In this document: positions 53,936-63,148 of the stretch, piece by piece
How positions within the stretch are numbered: position 1 is the first letter of the stretch
Layout of the letters: each line of letters begins with the position of its first letter
Source: Vagococcus allomyrinae
GTDB taxonomy: Bacteria > Bacillota > Bacilli > Lactobacillales > Vagococcaceae
Reading direction: 5' to 3'
NCBI RefSeq assembly: GCF_017829975.1
Contig: NZ_JAEEGA010000008.1
Location: 186,001 to 250,000, forward strand
DNA: 64,000 nt
The notes under the pieces: model-generated
The model's database searches: none
Told to the model about the DNA's origin: nothing
The model's input: the letters and a program-made list of their open reading frames with translations, nothing else
Position numbers and translations under genes: made by a program

Positions 53936-54250
53936 TTAGAATCCTGGCATGCCTTTTGTGTACTTGCCCATGGTAGCTTCTGTTTCCTTTTCAATTTTAA
54001 CTAAAGCGTCATTGACAGCCGTAATGATCAAATCTTGCATCATTTCTACATCATCTGGATCAACCACTTCTGGTTTAATCGTCAAATCAACCATTTTACG
54101 ATCGCCAGTAAAGGTCACTTCCACTAGCTGATTCGTTGCTTGACCTTTAAATTCTTTAACATTTAAGGCATCTTGAGCAACTACCATTTCCTTTTGCATT
54201 TTTTGCACTTGTTTCATCATGCCTTGCATATTTCCCATTCCACGCATCAT
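53936..54250 (-). CDS. YbaB/EbfC-family nucleoid-associated protein
   Basis: A 104-residue protein beginning with a Met/Gly/Gln-rich stretch ('[19 protein letters not shown]') followed by '[18 protein letters not shown]' and '[11 protein letters not shown]', the YbaB/EbfC pattern. The family binds DNA as a dimer. It lies between dnaX and recR, the conserved order. The 83-bp gap to dnaX holds repeat copy 3. Confidence 0.94.
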   Translation of the reverse strand: MMRGMGNMQGMMKQVQKMQKEMVVAQDALNVKEFKGQATNQLVEVTFTGDRKMVDLTIKPEVVDPDDVEMMQDLIITAVNDALVKIEKETEATMGKYTKGMPGF

Positions 54251-54280
54251 TATGCTTCACTCCTAAAATTTTATCGATAG

Positions 54281-54334
54281 ATATCCTGTTAAATAATCAG
54301 ATAATTGGTTCCAGACGGCTAATTATCTAACCAT
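54281..54334. repeat. Palindromic interspersed repeat, copy 3 (between dnaX and ybaB)
   Basis: Inverse orientation to copies 1 and 2. ATATCCTGTTAAATAATC (54281-54298) corresponds to their right end. A perfect inner pair AGATAATT (54299-54306)/AATTATCT (54321-54328) replaces the inner pair of the other copies, and GGTTCC is retained at 54307-54312. It abuts the dnaX stop codon and could affect expression of the genes downstream. Confidence 0.6.
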
Positions 54335-56067
54335 CAATCATTCACAACTTCCACAACCCTTTCACCAAATAATTCTACCGCCTCATTCACAACCGTGTTT
54401 TCATCTTCCTCAGGCGGAACTAATTCCACTTCCCCCATCGGCAAGGCGTCATTAGTCGAATTAGCCACCATTTCATCCTGATGCTGACTCAAAAAATCCC
54501 GTCTCAGTCCCGTCCAACTCTCTTTGGGAATACAAATCAAATTCGGTTGATACTGCAAAATACGGTTAAAGCCCGTTCGCACATTTTCTTGCAACTCCGT
54601 ATCCTCGCTGGCCCGTTGACAGACAATCTCATAGTCAAAGGACAGCACTAAGCCTGTCCCACTGGCAGCCACTGGCTCACTAGCTTTCAACATGGCTCGT
54701 TGCGTTACGGTCAATAGTTGCAGCACTTCTTCCCACGCATCTTGAATTTGCTGCAACTGATCCCGAGTCGCTTCCCGTAAAACCTGATAGACCCGTTCTG
54801 TCGGTAAGCGATAGGTCGATTTTTTGGGCGCAGCTTTTTGAGCTGGAGCTTCTTTAACTGGCCCCTCTTTTTTCAACGCCGCTAAATCAGCTGATAAGCG
54901 CTCAACCTCTTGTTTGAGGTCGCTAAGCTCTGCAGAATCAATGGCCACCGCTCCCTCATTTGAGGTCACAGGCAAGGACTTGGGTTTTCTTAACGTAGCC
55001 AATTTAACCGTCGCCACTTCCAAATATATATTGGGATGATTGGTAAAACGAATCTCATGTTGCGTATCACTCAAAATTTGAATGTATTGATAAATCGTTT
55101 CTGGCAATAAGTTATCTCCCAGTTCTTTAAACCCTTCTGTCAGCTGCCCACTTTGATTAGCCAACAATCTAGGCGCCTGTTTATACATTAATAAATCACG
55201 GCAATACAAAAGTAAGTCTTCTAAAAAGCGACTCCCTTCCTTGCCTTCATTTAATAATTTATTTAGTACAACCAAACCTTCTTCAGTTTTTCCATCAGTA
55301 CAATACTGGATAAACGTGTCCATCATTTCAAAGGTCAAACTGCCCGTCACTTGCAAGGCATCATCGACAGTCAAACGTTCGTCACCAAAAGACAAGGCCT
55401 GATCAAGAATACTTAAAGCATCCCGCATGCCACCTTCAGCCGCCCGCGCAACCACAAACAAACTTTGTTCGTCATAGTCAATCTCCATACTTTGTAATAT
55501 TTCCGCCATATGGTCGACAATATCTTGAGTACTGATTCGTTTAAAATCAAAACGTTGCGTCCGCGAAATAATCGTTAAGGGGATTTTATGAGGTTCTGTC
55601 GTAGCTAAAATAAATAACACATTTTTCGGTGGTTCTTCCAAAGTCTTTAACAAAGCATTAAAGGCACCTGTTGACAACATATGGACTTCATCGATGATAT
55701 AGACTTTATAATCAGCCTGGGTAGGCGCATATTTCACTTTTTCACGAATATCGCGAATTTCTTCCACACCATTATTGCTCGCTGCATCAATTTCGATGAC
55801 GTCATTTAAACGCCCCTCAGTGATTGCTTGACACGTTTCACATTCGTTACATGGCTCACCATCTTGACTATGGCGGCAGTTAATCGCTTTGGCAAAGATT
55901 TTAGCAGCACTGGTCTTCCCAGTACCCCGAGGCCCTGTAAACAAATAGGCGTGAGAGGTTTTATTTTGAACAATCGCATTTTTAAGTGTTTGAGTAACCG
56001 TTTGTTGTCCCACGATCGTGTCAAAACGCTGGGAACGCCACACGCGATACAAAGCTTGATACGTCAT
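54334..56067 (-). CDS. dnaX: DNA polymerase III subunits gamma/tau
   Basis: A 577-residue AAA+ clamp loader. P-loop 'GPRGTGKTS' (about 45-53), zinc-binding Cys 'CNECETCQAI', Walker B 'YIIDEVHMLSTGAFNALL' and sensor 1 'FILATTEPHKIP'. Domains IV-V (about 370-577) include an Ala/Pro/Lys linker. AGAGGAG precedes the ATG. A -10 TATAAT lies about 40 bp upstream on the minus strand. ffs and tadA, normally directly upstream, are separated from it by the plus-strand ydj genes. Confidence 0.96.
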   Translation of the reverse strand: MTYQALYRVWRSQRFDTIVGQQTVTQTLKNAIVQNKTSHAYLFTGPRGTGKTSAAKIFAKAINCRHSQDGEPCNECETCQAITEGRLNDVIEIDAASNNGVEEIRDIREKVKYAPTQADYKVYIIDEVHMLSTGAFNALLKTLEEPPKNVLFILATTEPHKIPLTIISRTQRFDFKRISTQDIVDHMAEILQSMEIDYDEQSLFVVARAAEGGMRDALSILDQALSFGDERLTVDDALQVTGSLTFEMMDTFIQYCTDGKTEEGLVVLNKLLNEGKEGSRFLEDLLLYCRDLLMYKQAPRLLANQSGQLTEGFKELGDNLLPETIYQYIQILSDTQHEIRFTNHPNIYLEVATVKLATLRKPKSLPVTSNEGAVAIDSAELSDLKQEVERLSADLAALKKEGPVKEAPAQKAAPKKSTYRLPTERVYQVLREATRDQLQQIQDAWEEVLQLLTVTQRAMLKASEPVAASGTGLVLSFDYEIVCQRASEDTELQENVRTGFNRILQYQPNLICIPKESWTGLRRDFLSQHQDEMVANSTNDALPMGEVELVPPEEDENTVVNEAVELFGERVVEVVND

Positions 56068-56187
56068 TTCTTTCGACTCCTCTCAAAAAATCGCTAGTTC
56101 TCATTATACGTTAGAATCACCAAAATTTCCACATCTTTCATGAAAGTCACAAGCTAATTTAATCAAGTCATTTTAGATACTTTTTTC

Positions 56188-56215
56188 TTGGTTTCATCTC
56201 TTTCTATGATACAAT
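56188..56215 (+). promoter_or_regulatory. Promoter of the ydjIGH-like operon
   Basis: TTGGTT (56188-56193), 16-base spacer ending in TGA, and TACAAT (56210-56215). The TGn extension supports a sigma-A type promoter. In Bacillus the related operon is under sigma-W; that sigma-W signature is not evident here. Confidence 0.55.
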
Positions 56216-56256
56216 AAAATCAGAAATAGTTGTACTTAGAAATGCGACTCACAAAA

Positions 56257-56282
56257 GGCGAGATGACACTGTGTCACTTGCC
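56257..56282 (+). promoter_or_regulatory. Long hairpin in the ydjI-like leader
   Basis: GGCGAG (56258-56263) pairs with CTTGCC and TGACAC with GTGTCA (56264-56276), forming a stem of about 11-12 bp with one bulge. It lies about 20 bases upstream of the AAAGGAG ribosome site and has no T-run. Possible translation or stability element. Confidence 0.45.
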
Positions 56283-56311
56283 AACACATACAAACAAAAG
56301 GAGCGATTTGA

Positions 56312-57550
56312 ATGGGATTAATTAAAGCAGCAACAAGCGCAGTAGGTGGAGGTTTAGCGGATCAGTGGCTAGAGATAATCGAACCTGGTGATATGAGCGA
56401 CCAAACGGTTATGACCGAAGGCGTCACTGTTCGTAAAGATGACCGCCGTGGCTCAAATAAAAAAGGCACAAGTGGTGTGATTACCGATGGTTCAGTCATT
56501 CATGTCTACCCTAATACCATGATGTTATTAGTCGATGGTGGAAAAATTATCGACTACTCATCCGAAGAAGGCTATTACACAGTTAAAAATGACAATGCCC
56601 CTTCCATGTTTGGTGGCAACTTAAAAAAAGCGATTGCCGAATCCTTTGACCGCTTTAAATACGGTGGCGTCACTCCTCAAAACCAAAAAGTCATTTACAT
56701 CAACTTACAAGAAATCAAAGGCATTAAATTTGGCACACCAACACCTATTAACTACTTTGATAATTTTTATAATGCGGAACTCTTTTTAAGAGCTCACGGT
56801 AACTACTCGATTCGCATTACTGACCCAATTCTTTTTTATGCGGAAGCTATTCCTCGCAATAAAACCAAAGTGGACATCAGTGAAATTAACGAGCAGTACT
56901 TAGCAGAATTTTTAACGGCTTTGCAAACATCGATCAACCAAATGTCCGCAGCTGGCGAACGAATTTCTTTCGTCACTTCTAAAAGTACTGAATTAAGCAA
57001 ATTTATGGCGACGGTGTTAGATGAAGAATGGCGAGCTAATCGAGGAATGGAGATCGCCTCTGTCGGTGTCGCCAGCATTTCTTATGACGACGAATCAAAA
57101 GCCCTAATCAACATGCGGAATAAAGGTGCGATGTTAGGCGATCCGAACATTCGCGAAGGATTTGTGCAAGGGTCAATCGCCAGTGGGATTGAAGCAGCTG
57201 GTTCTAACGCTGCTGGTAGCACAACCGCCTTTATGGGCATGGGTGCCGGGATGAACGCTGGCGGAAGCTTTATGGGCCAAGCTAGCCAAACCAACCAACA
57301 ACAAATGAAAGATCAAGCAGAGAAAGCCGCTCAGGCAGATGCGCAAGCCGCCGACACCTGGACATGTCCAAAAGACGGCACAAAAAACACCGGTAAATTC
57401 TGTTCTGACTGCGGCGAGCCTAAACCAGCTCCAGCAGCGACAGGGATTCAAATGAAATGTGGCGCATGTGGCGAAATTGTAACCATTACAACGGCCATGC
57501 CAAAATTCTGTCCAGAATGCGGTCAGCCATTCCAAGGTCTCCCTCTATAA
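56312..57550 (+). CDS. SPFH-domain zinc-ribbon protein, YdjI-like
   Basis: A 412-residue protein of the 'virion core protein'/SPFH group. The N-terminal part 'DQWLEIIEPGDMSDQTVMTEGV' and a long SPFH region (about 60-270) are followed by a Gly/Ala/Met-rich stretch and two C4 zinc ribbons ('WTCPKDGTKNTGKFCSDCG' near 352-370 and 'CGACGEIVTITTAMPKFCPECG' at the end). Bacillus YdjI is needed to hold PspA at the membrane together with YdjG and YdjH. No pspA gene is in the window. The two genes downstream match ydjG and ydjH. Confidence 0.87.
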   Translation: MGLIKAATSAVGGGLADQWLEIIEPGDMSDQTVMTEGVTVRKDDRRGSNKKGTSGVITDGSVIHVYPNTMMLLVDGGKIIDYSSEEGYYTVKNDNAPSMFGGNLKKAIAESFDRFKYGGVTPQNQKVIYINLQEIKGIKFGTPTPINYFDNFYNAELFLRAHGNYSIRITDPILFYAEAIPRNKTKVDISEINEQYLAEFLTALQTSINQMSAAGERISFVTSKSTELSKFMATVLDEEWRANRGMEIASVGVASISYDDESKALINMRNKGAMLGDPNIREGFVQGSIASGIEAAGSNAAGSTTAFMGMGAGMNAGGSFMGQASQTNQQQMKDQAEKAAQADAQAADTWTCPKDGTKNTGKFCSDCGEPKPAPAATGIQMKCGACGEIVTITTAMPKFCPECGQPFQGLPL

Positions 57551-57632
57551 CACACACTACGTAAAAGCGTTCGCCTCACCAATCATCACAGTTGGTGAGG
57601 TGAACCCATGACATCAAGAAGGGAGTATCGTA

Positions 57633-58745
57633 ATGAGTGAGGTTATTTCCCATAAGTGTCCCAATTGTGACGGGCCACTCTTATTTGATCCAAAGACCCA
57701 AAAATTCCACTGCGAATACTGTCTCAGTATTTTCACAGAACCAGAAGTTCAAGCTTACGAAGAAAAACTAGCACAGCTAAACCCGACAGATACTCAAGAA
57801 AATGATGCCGAACCTGAAATTAAGACGGAGGCAAAACAACCGGCGGAAGACGATTCCCCAATGGATTTATTTTCCTGTCCCAGTTGCGGTGCGGAAATCG
57901 TCACTGATACGACGACCGCTGCCACCTATTGTTATTACTGTCACAATCCCGTTGTCTTATCAGGACGGGTCAGTGGTAAATTCCTCCCCCAATCGGTCTT
58001 GCCATTTGCCATTGAAAAAGAGGAGGCCGTTACCCAATTTCTTAACTGGGCGCAGAAAAAGAAATTTATTCCTAAAGACTTTTTCAATAAGAATCAAGTT
58101 GAAAAATTAACAGGCATTTATTTTCCCTACTGGGTAGTAGACGCAAGCCTTCACGGTTCATTGCAAGCCAATGCCAACTCTGTCTCCGTTTGGCGTGTCG
58201 GCGACATTGAATACACCCAAACAAAAAAATACAACATCTTCCGTCAAGGGAAGATGTCCTTTAAAGAATTAGTAAAAAATGCCCTGCAAAAAAATGCTAA
58301 AGTCAACATGGTGGAATCTGTCCAGCCTTTCCCACTGGAAAAAGCTGTCCCCTTTAAGACTCAATATTTATCAGGCTTCCAAGCCGAAAAACGTGATTTA
58401 GAATTTGAAACATTACAACAAGACATTCACGGCGAATTAAAGCAATATGGCCACCAACTGTTACAAGATACCGTCTCCGGTTATACGACGGTCTACAATC
58501 ATAAAGTCAACCTTGATGTCGATGGCGAAAACCATCAATACGTCTTACTACCTGTTTGGTTGCTGACATACCGCAATGACAGTGGCACAGATGATTCAAA
58601 AAAATTGTATTACTTCGCTATGAACGGCCAAAATGGAAAAGTCAGCGGAAAATTACCGATTGATAAGACCAAACTAAGTCTCTTCGCATTAGGTGTTGGC
58701 ATTGGCGTCTTTCTTCTCGTCCTGTTAGGAGGGTATTTAATATGA
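57633..58745 (+). CDS. Zinc-ribbon membrane protein, YdjG-like
   Basis: A 370-residue protein with two zinc ribbons (C-rich 'HKCPNCDGPLLFD' with 'FHCEYC', and 'FSCPSCGAEIV' with 'YCYYC') in the first 115 residues. A beta-rich body follows ('GIYFPYWVVDASLHG', 'YVLLPVWLLTYR') with a C-terminal membrane helix (about 345-368). This is the YdjG architecture. It lies 82 bp after the SPFH gene and overlaps the next gene by ATGA. It probably anchors the complex to the membrane. Confidence 0.85.
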   Translation: MSEVISHKCPNCDGPLLFDPKTQKFHCEYCLSIFTEPEVQAYEEKLAQLNPTDTQENDAEPEIKTEAKQPAEDDSPMDLFSCPSCGAEIVTDTTTAATYCYYCHNPVVLSGRVSGKFLPQSVLPFAIEKEEAVTQFLNWAQKKKFIPKDFFNKNQVEKLTGIYFPYWVVDASLHGSLQANANSVSVWRVGDIEYTQTKKYNIFRQGKMSFKELVKNALQKNAKVNMVESVQPFPLEKAVPFKTQYLSGFQAEKRDLEFETLQQDIHGELKQYGHQLLQDTVSGYTTVYNHKVNLDVDGENHQYVLLPVWLLTYRNDSGTDDSKKLYYFAMNGQNGKVSGKLPIDKTKLSLFALGVGIGVFLLVLLGGYLI

Positions 58746-59527
58746 AACAGTTACTAAACTCCTTCTTAGGCCCTTTAGCAATTCTGTTCTTTTTAGTTCT
58801 TAGCAGTCAGCCCGTTCAAGCAAGTGAAACGATTTTCGATCAAGCCGGCCTCTTCTCAGAGTCACAAAAAGCCGATATTGCAGACAAGATCGCCCTTTTT
58901 AAAGAAAACACTGGCATGGATGGAGCCGTTGTTACGACGAATGATGCTGGCGGCAAAACAGCACAGGCCTATGCCGATGATTTTTACGATGATCATCAAT
59001 TTGGTGTCGGGGCTGACCGCAGTGGCTTTCTTTTCCTAATTGACATGGACAATCGAACCTATTACATTTCAACCATGGGCAAAATGAAAGAACTGTTATC
59101 AGAATCGCGGATAGAAAAAATGTTAGATCACGCGGAAGACGATATGGTAAATGGTGATTATCACCTAGCGGCTTTAAGTATTTTAACTGATGCCATTAAA
59201 TACAGTGACCGGTATCAATATGACAGTGCAACCGGACATTTTAAACGGATCCGCAAACTCACGCCTCTGAAAACCATGATTGCCGTGATAGCGGCTGTTA
59301 TTGCCGGAATAGCCAGTTACTCTTCTATTTATGGGACTTATAATTTAAAACGATCCACTTATAAGTATTCATATCGTGAGAAAGGTCAACTCAACCTAAC
59401 TCAAAAAGACGATCAATTAATCGATACCTTTACCACCACTCGTCGAATTCCAAAACCTACCAATTCAGGTGGTGGCGGAGGAGGTGGCGGCGGTGGCGGT
59501 CACGGCGGCGGTGGTCGCAGCTTTTAA
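58742..59527 (+). CDS. TPM-domain membrane protein, YdjH-like
   Basis: A 261-residue protein with a signal peptide (about 1-28), an extracytoplasmic TPM domain (about 30-150; 'IFDQAGLFSESQK', 'DGAVVTTNDAGG', 'RSGFLFLIDMDNRTYYI'), a membrane helix (about 177-200) and a Gly-rich tail with one His ('GGGGHGGGGRSF'). TPM proteins are common partners of YdjG/YdjI-like genes. The start overlaps the ydjG stop by four bases. A strong terminator follows. Confidence 0.85.
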   Translation: MKQLLNSFLGPLAILFFLVLSSQPVQASETIFDQAGLFSESQKADIADKIALFKENTGMDGAVVTTNDAGGKTAQAYADDFYDDHQFGVGADRSGFLFLIDMDNRTYYISTMGKMKELLSESRIEKMLDHAEDDMVNGDYHLAALSILTDAIKYSDRYQYDSATGHFKRIRKLTPLKTMIAVIAAVIAGIASYSSIYGTYNLKRSTYKYSYREKGQLNLTQKDDQLIDTFTTTRRIPKPTNSGGGGGGGGGGGHGGGGRSF

Positions 59528-59530
59528 TTG

Positions 59531-59572
59531 AACAGTTGAAAGAAGAAAGCAGCTTTTCTTCTTTCAACTGTT
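59531..59572 (+). terminator. Terminator of the ydjIGH-like operon
   Basis: A stem of about 17-18 bp (59531-59548 with 59555-59572) followed by TTTTTTT. It ends the plus-strand unit just after the TPM gene. Confidence 0.88.
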
Positions 59573-59620
59573 TTTTTACCAACCACTGAAAGGAAATCCC
59601 TCCCATTTTTGCTTTGATAC

Positions 59621-59652
59621 AAAAAAAGTGCCCTCAATCACTTGAGAACACT
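59621..59652 (-). terminator. Terminator of the SRP RNA gene
   Basis: AGTGTTCTCAA and TTGAGGGCACT (59627-59637 with 59642-59652) pair, with two G-U pairs and a GTGA loop, and are followed by TTTTTTT on the minus strand. Confidence 0.8.
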
Positions 59653-59757
59653 GATAACTTACTATTTAATTCAGGCACATGATAAGACTTGATATGTGCT
59701 GCTTCCTTCCAGACCTGACACGCTTACCAAATCCATCATTGCCCTAGCCTTGCGGCA
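59653..59757 (-). ncRNA. ffs: Signal recognition particle RNA (short bacterial type)
   Basis: The minus strand contains GUCAGGUCUGGAAGGAAGCAGC, the SRP helix 8 core with the GGAA tetraloop (about 59722-59701). Flanking arms AGGC...GCCU and GGCAAUGAU...AUCAUGUGCC pair to form a single long hairpin of about 75-80 bases. This is the short form typical of lactobacillales, without an Alu domain. TACAAT at 59769-59764 is the probable -10, and a terminator follows. The exact ends are estimated. Confidence 0.9.
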
Positions 59758-59820
59758 AATACTATTGTACCTCATTTTTTTCTTTCTGGCTACCCTTTTC
59801 TCAGATTTTTTTTTGTTATT

Positions 59821-61473
59821 TTACCAACTCCGCGAATCCTCAAAGTGGCGGGCTTTTGACTCAGCCTCAACGACGATCTCCTTCGGAAAAGCCATCACCT
59901 TTAACAATTTTAACGCATTTCGAGTTCTAGCAGGCCCTTGATACAGCACATAATCGAACTCAACTCCTTCTTCCTCTGTCACCTGTTCTTCAAAATGAAT
60001 GTTTTCGCAAACATCATTGAGAATCTCTGTTAATTCAATATCGTGGGTCGCAATAAAACCTAAACTCTGACTTTTCGTCAACCACTCCACGATTGCTGAC
60101 GAAGCGGCAATCCGTTCGATCGTATTCGTCCCTCTCAATATTTCGTCAACAAAACAATAACAAGTTTCGCCTTTTTTGACTTGCTGAATGATGCGCTTAA
60201 CCGACTTAATTTCCGCAACAAAGTAACTATCCCCTTGAAAAAGGTCATCTTCGAGGGCCATCGAACTCAGCACATGACCCGCTTTCATCTTCCACGACTT
60301 GGCACAAGCGAGGCCGATCGTTTGGCTCAAAATAGCATTGAGGGCAACACCTTTGATATAGGTGGATTTTCCTGAAGCATTTGAACCAGTTACTAAGGTC
60401 GATTTATGCCAGTTGACTGGATTAACCACAGGGGCCTGAAGTAACGGATGATACATTTCCTCCGCGACAACTTGAGTTGTTTCAGTAGTCTCTGGTTGAC
60501 AAACATAAGGCATAATCTGTTTAAAATTTAAAACAGCGATCGCCGCATCAATATTGCCAATCATTTCCAACAGTTCGATCGCTTCTTGCTGATGAGTATC
60601 CAATTTTTTCAAGACCAGATTATAAGAAATAAAGGGCAACATAAACGCGATGTTAAGATACTCAAAAAACACTTCCGCTTCCGAATTCGCTTTTACTCGA
60701 AAAGCAAATCCCAAGCGAGCAATTATTTTTAACTCTTTAGCTAATGTTTTAATTTTGTCCTGTAGCGGTTGCGACACTTTCGCAATATTACTGCTCTGAG
60801 CGATGAGACACACTAGATAATTCATGCTCAGCAATTCACGTTGGAGCACCTCTTTCTTCTGCATGTAAAACACCACGTTGATCATTATTCCGACAATCGC
60901 AACTAGCACCAACGGGCCTATTTTAGTCAAAGCAAACAACAACAACGACACAACTGGCAAACTACCAAGAACATAATAAATAAGTGGATTCCCCAACTGA
61001 TTTTCCCTAGGATTATGTAAATAATGCCACACAAAGTTCTTGTCTCGTTTCCCCGCCCGGGCTAATTGATACTGCATCTCAGCTCGTTCTTGATCATGCT
61101 CCGCAAAGAAGGTCACCAACTCTTGAAATTCACTTCCCTCTTTGCCATCTAAATCAAACTCACGCATTTTCTGGTACAAACGCTCAGCTCCTACGCTAGA
61201 CTTTGTCCCATTAACTAGCTCAAAAACCCGAATCATGTCCAGATCATGCCACGTAATATCATCAACGGTACTCTGACTTGGATTTAATTTATGGTAGATT
61301 TGCCATGCCTCCTTTAAACTGTCCTCTTTATCAAAATTAGTAACAGCTGGCACCCTTTGCCAATCACGAGCGATTCGTTGTTTTAGCAACAGTCGCTCGC
61401 GAATGGCTAAAACGACGATTAGAACAATGACAAATCCCACTGCTCCCAACATAAAAACCATTTCATTTGTCAT
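59821..61473 (-). CDS. Membrane-associated MutS-like ATPase
   Basis: A 550-residue protein. A membrane helix opens the protein (about 6-25) and a pair lies near 172-215. A MutS-type lever/clamp region follows, then a C-terminal ATPase with P-loop 'VTGSNASGKSTYIKG' (about 370-384), 'YCFVDEILRGTNTIERIAAS' and 'FIATHDIEL'. It lacks the MutS mismatch-recognition domain I, so it is not a repair MutS; the function of this family is unknown. It begins directly after the tadA stop (TAGATG) and precedes ffs. Confidence 0.85.
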   Translation of the reverse strand: MTNEMVFMLGAVGFVIVLIVVLAIRERLLLKQRIARDWQRVPAVTNFDKEDSLKEAWQIYHKLNPSQSTVDDITWHDLDMIRVFELVNGTKSSVGAERLYQKMREFDLDGKEGSEFQELVTFFAEHDQERAEMQYQLARAGKRDKNFVWHYLHNPRENQLGNPLIYYVLGSLPVVSLLLFALTKIGPLVLVAIVGIMINVVFYMQKKEVLQRELLSMNYLVCLIAQSSNIAKVSQPLQDKIKTLAKELKIIARLGFAFRVKANSEAEVFFEYLNIAFMLPFISYNLVLKKLDTHQQEAIELLEMIGNIDAAIAVLNFKQIMPYVCQPETTETTQVVAEEMYHPLLQAPVVNPVNWHKSTLVTGSNASGKSTYIKGVALNAILSQTIGLACAKSWKMKAGHVLSSMALEDDLFQGDSYFVAEIKSVKRIIQQVKKGETCYCFVDEILRGTNTIERIAASSAIVEWLTKSQSLGFIATHDIELTEILNDVCENIHFEEQVTEEEGVEFDYVLYQGPARTRNALKLLKVMAFPKEIVVEAESKARHFEDSRSW

Positions 61474-61980
61474 CTATTCAGCCTCCTGTTTTAATCGCTT
61501 TTTTTCTGCCCGCAACTCTCTAAAAAAAGAAGTTAGCATGTCCCCACACTCTTTTTCCAAAATGCCCTTTTCCACATAGGCCTGATGGTTAAAACGTTGA
61601 TCCTCCAAAAGATTCAGTAATGTGCCAGCAGTTCCTGCTTTCGGATCAGCCGCCCCATAATAAACTTCGGCTACCCTTGATAAAATTAATGCCCCACTAC
61701 ACATTGGACACGGTTCTAAGGTCACAAACAGCTGACAATTTTCCAGCCGCCAATTCTCGATATTGCGACACGCCTCTTGAATAGCAGCAATCTCAGCATG
61801 GGTTGTCGCATCTTGGCTGGTCTCACGTAAGTTATGCCCTCGCCCAATAATTTCCCCTTGATAGACAACCACTGCACCAATGGGCACCTCTTTTAACCTT
61901 CGAGCTTTTTCAGCCTCCTCTAGTGCTGCTTGCATAAATTTAAGTTTATCTGCTTGACTAACCGTTGATACTCGTTCCAT
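61474..61980 (-). CDS. tadA: tRNA-specific adenosine deaminase TadA
   Basis: A 168-residue deaminase with the zinc/catalytic motif HAE in 'ATTHAEIAAIQEAC' and 'TLEPCPMCSGALI'. It converts adenosine 34 of tRNA-Arg to inosine. ATG 61980 is chosen (GGGGGG 3-5 bases upstream); a GTG four codons earlier lies within that site. An extended -10 TACAAT occurs about 45 bp upstream. The tadA-ffs-dnaX order of other Firmicutes is kept but interrupted. Confidence 0.94.
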   Translation of the reverse strand: MERVSTVSQADKLKFMQAALEEAEKARRLKEVPIGAVVVYQGEIIGRGHNLRETSQDATTHAEIAAIQEACRNIENWRLENCQLFVTLEPCPMCSGALILSRVAEVYYGAADPKAGTAGTLLNLLEDQRFNHQAYVEKGILEKECGDMLTSFFRELRAEKKRLKQEAE

Positions 61981-62103
61981 ATTTCCCCCCACTTTAGACT
62001 GTATTTACTCTATTGTACCAAAACTGCCGCCATCAAGGAATAACCAAGACACCAAACCTGATGATAGTAATCGAAACTCTTTTGATAATTTATGCTGTCC
62101 CCT

Positions 62104-62134
62104 TTGACAGACTATGTTAAACTAACAGTATAAG
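62104..62134 (+). promoter_or_regulatory. Possible promoter of the PucR-type regulator
   Basis: TTGACA (62104-62109) and TATAAG (62129-62134) are 19 bases apart, longer than ideal. A perfect -35 with a 5-of-6 -10, about 95 bp upstream of the gene. Confidence 0.4.
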
Positions 62135-62227
62135 GACTTTGCTAACGACATAATTCAGAGAACGCTTTTGTCTGAGCTTATTGACTGGCAGGTCTACACA
62201 TAAACTGTTGAAATGACTGGTGATAAT

Positions 62228-63091
62228 ATGGATAAACTGCAATTACAAGAAATTTATAGCTTTGGTGAAATCGTTCCATCGCCAACGGACAATGAACTTA
62301 ATTTAAATATCCCTTTAGACGGCAATTGGCTAGCTTTACCCAAAGCACAGCTGACTTCCACCGAAATTAATCTATTAACCGCTCTTTTTCTTGAAAAAAA
62401 TGATGTCACGATCAACGATGACAAACATCCTTGGTATGGTTTTTTATTTGAAGGAAAACCCATTGAAAAAGTAGCAGGCTCTTATCGAATCATTCAATTT
62501 AACCTGATCAACTCCAATCAAAAACAGTCTCGGCAAGAATGGCTAGACGCCTTTGCCAGCATGTTTAACAAAGTCGCGGATGCTTTCTTCTTAACTGAAT
62601 CCTATGGCATTATCGTCGAAGAAAAAAGCAAAAGCTCGTACTCCTTAGAAGAATTAGAAGGGATTCTATTGACGCTGGAAAGTGATTTCATCTTCAAAAC
62701 AAAAGCCTTTCTGGGGAGTTTTCTTAATATCAGCGATGGCTTCCCCCGTTTTTTCCAAGAAGAAAAACAAATCTTTTTAGAAGAACTCCCAACCATTAAA
62801 AGCAAATCCGCCTTCTCTTTATCGCAAGTCGCATTGCATTTCTTCACAAAAAACATGGTTAAAAAAAGCCTGATCATGCAAATATTTAAGAAGAAACTCT
62901 CAATTGACGGTGAAATGCAAGACATCATCACTGCTTTATGGAACAATCAAGGGAATATCAGTTCAACTGCTAAAGAATTATTTATGCATCGGAACACCTT
63001 ACAATACCGCTTAGAAAAATTCCATGAACAAACCGGTCTCTCACTTAAAAGCATGGATGACCTTGTATTAAGTTACCTACTAGTCGCCTGA
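62228..63091 (+). CDS. PucR-type helix-turn-helix regulator
   Basis: A 287-residue protein whose C-terminal 55 residues form the PucR/CdaR HTH ('NQGNISSTAKELFMHRNTLQYRLEKFHEQTGLSL'). The N-terminal part (about 1-200) has no recognised sensor domain but resembles a GGDEF-like PucR middle region in length. ATG 62228 is chosen (GGTGAT upstream). It stands alone between tadA and the small membrane protein; the target genes are unknown. It could bind near its own promoter. Confidence 0.78.
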   Translation: MDKLQLQEIYSFGEIVPSPTDNELNLNIPLDGNWLALPKAQLTSTEINLLTALFLEKNDVTINDDKHPWYGFLFEGKPIEKVAGSYRIIQFNLINSNQKQSRQEWLDAFASMFNKVADAFFLTESYGIIVEEKSKSSYSLEELEGILLTLESDFIFKTKAFLGSFLNISDGFPRFFQEEKQIFLEELPTIKSKSAFSLSQVALHFFTKNMVKKSLIMQIFKKKLSIDGEMQDIITALWNNQGNISSTAKELFMHRNTLQYRLEKFHEQTGLSLKSMDDLVLSYLLVA

Positions 63092-63148
63092 TCTCCAACT
63101 TGACACTCAAGACGCTAGATGGCATTCAGCACAGATGATACCGTCCTA

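Noticed and set aside
59653-59757. tRNA or 5S rRNA gene between the ydjH-like and MutS-like genes
   Set aside because: The core motif and single-hairpin fold identify it as SRP RNA.
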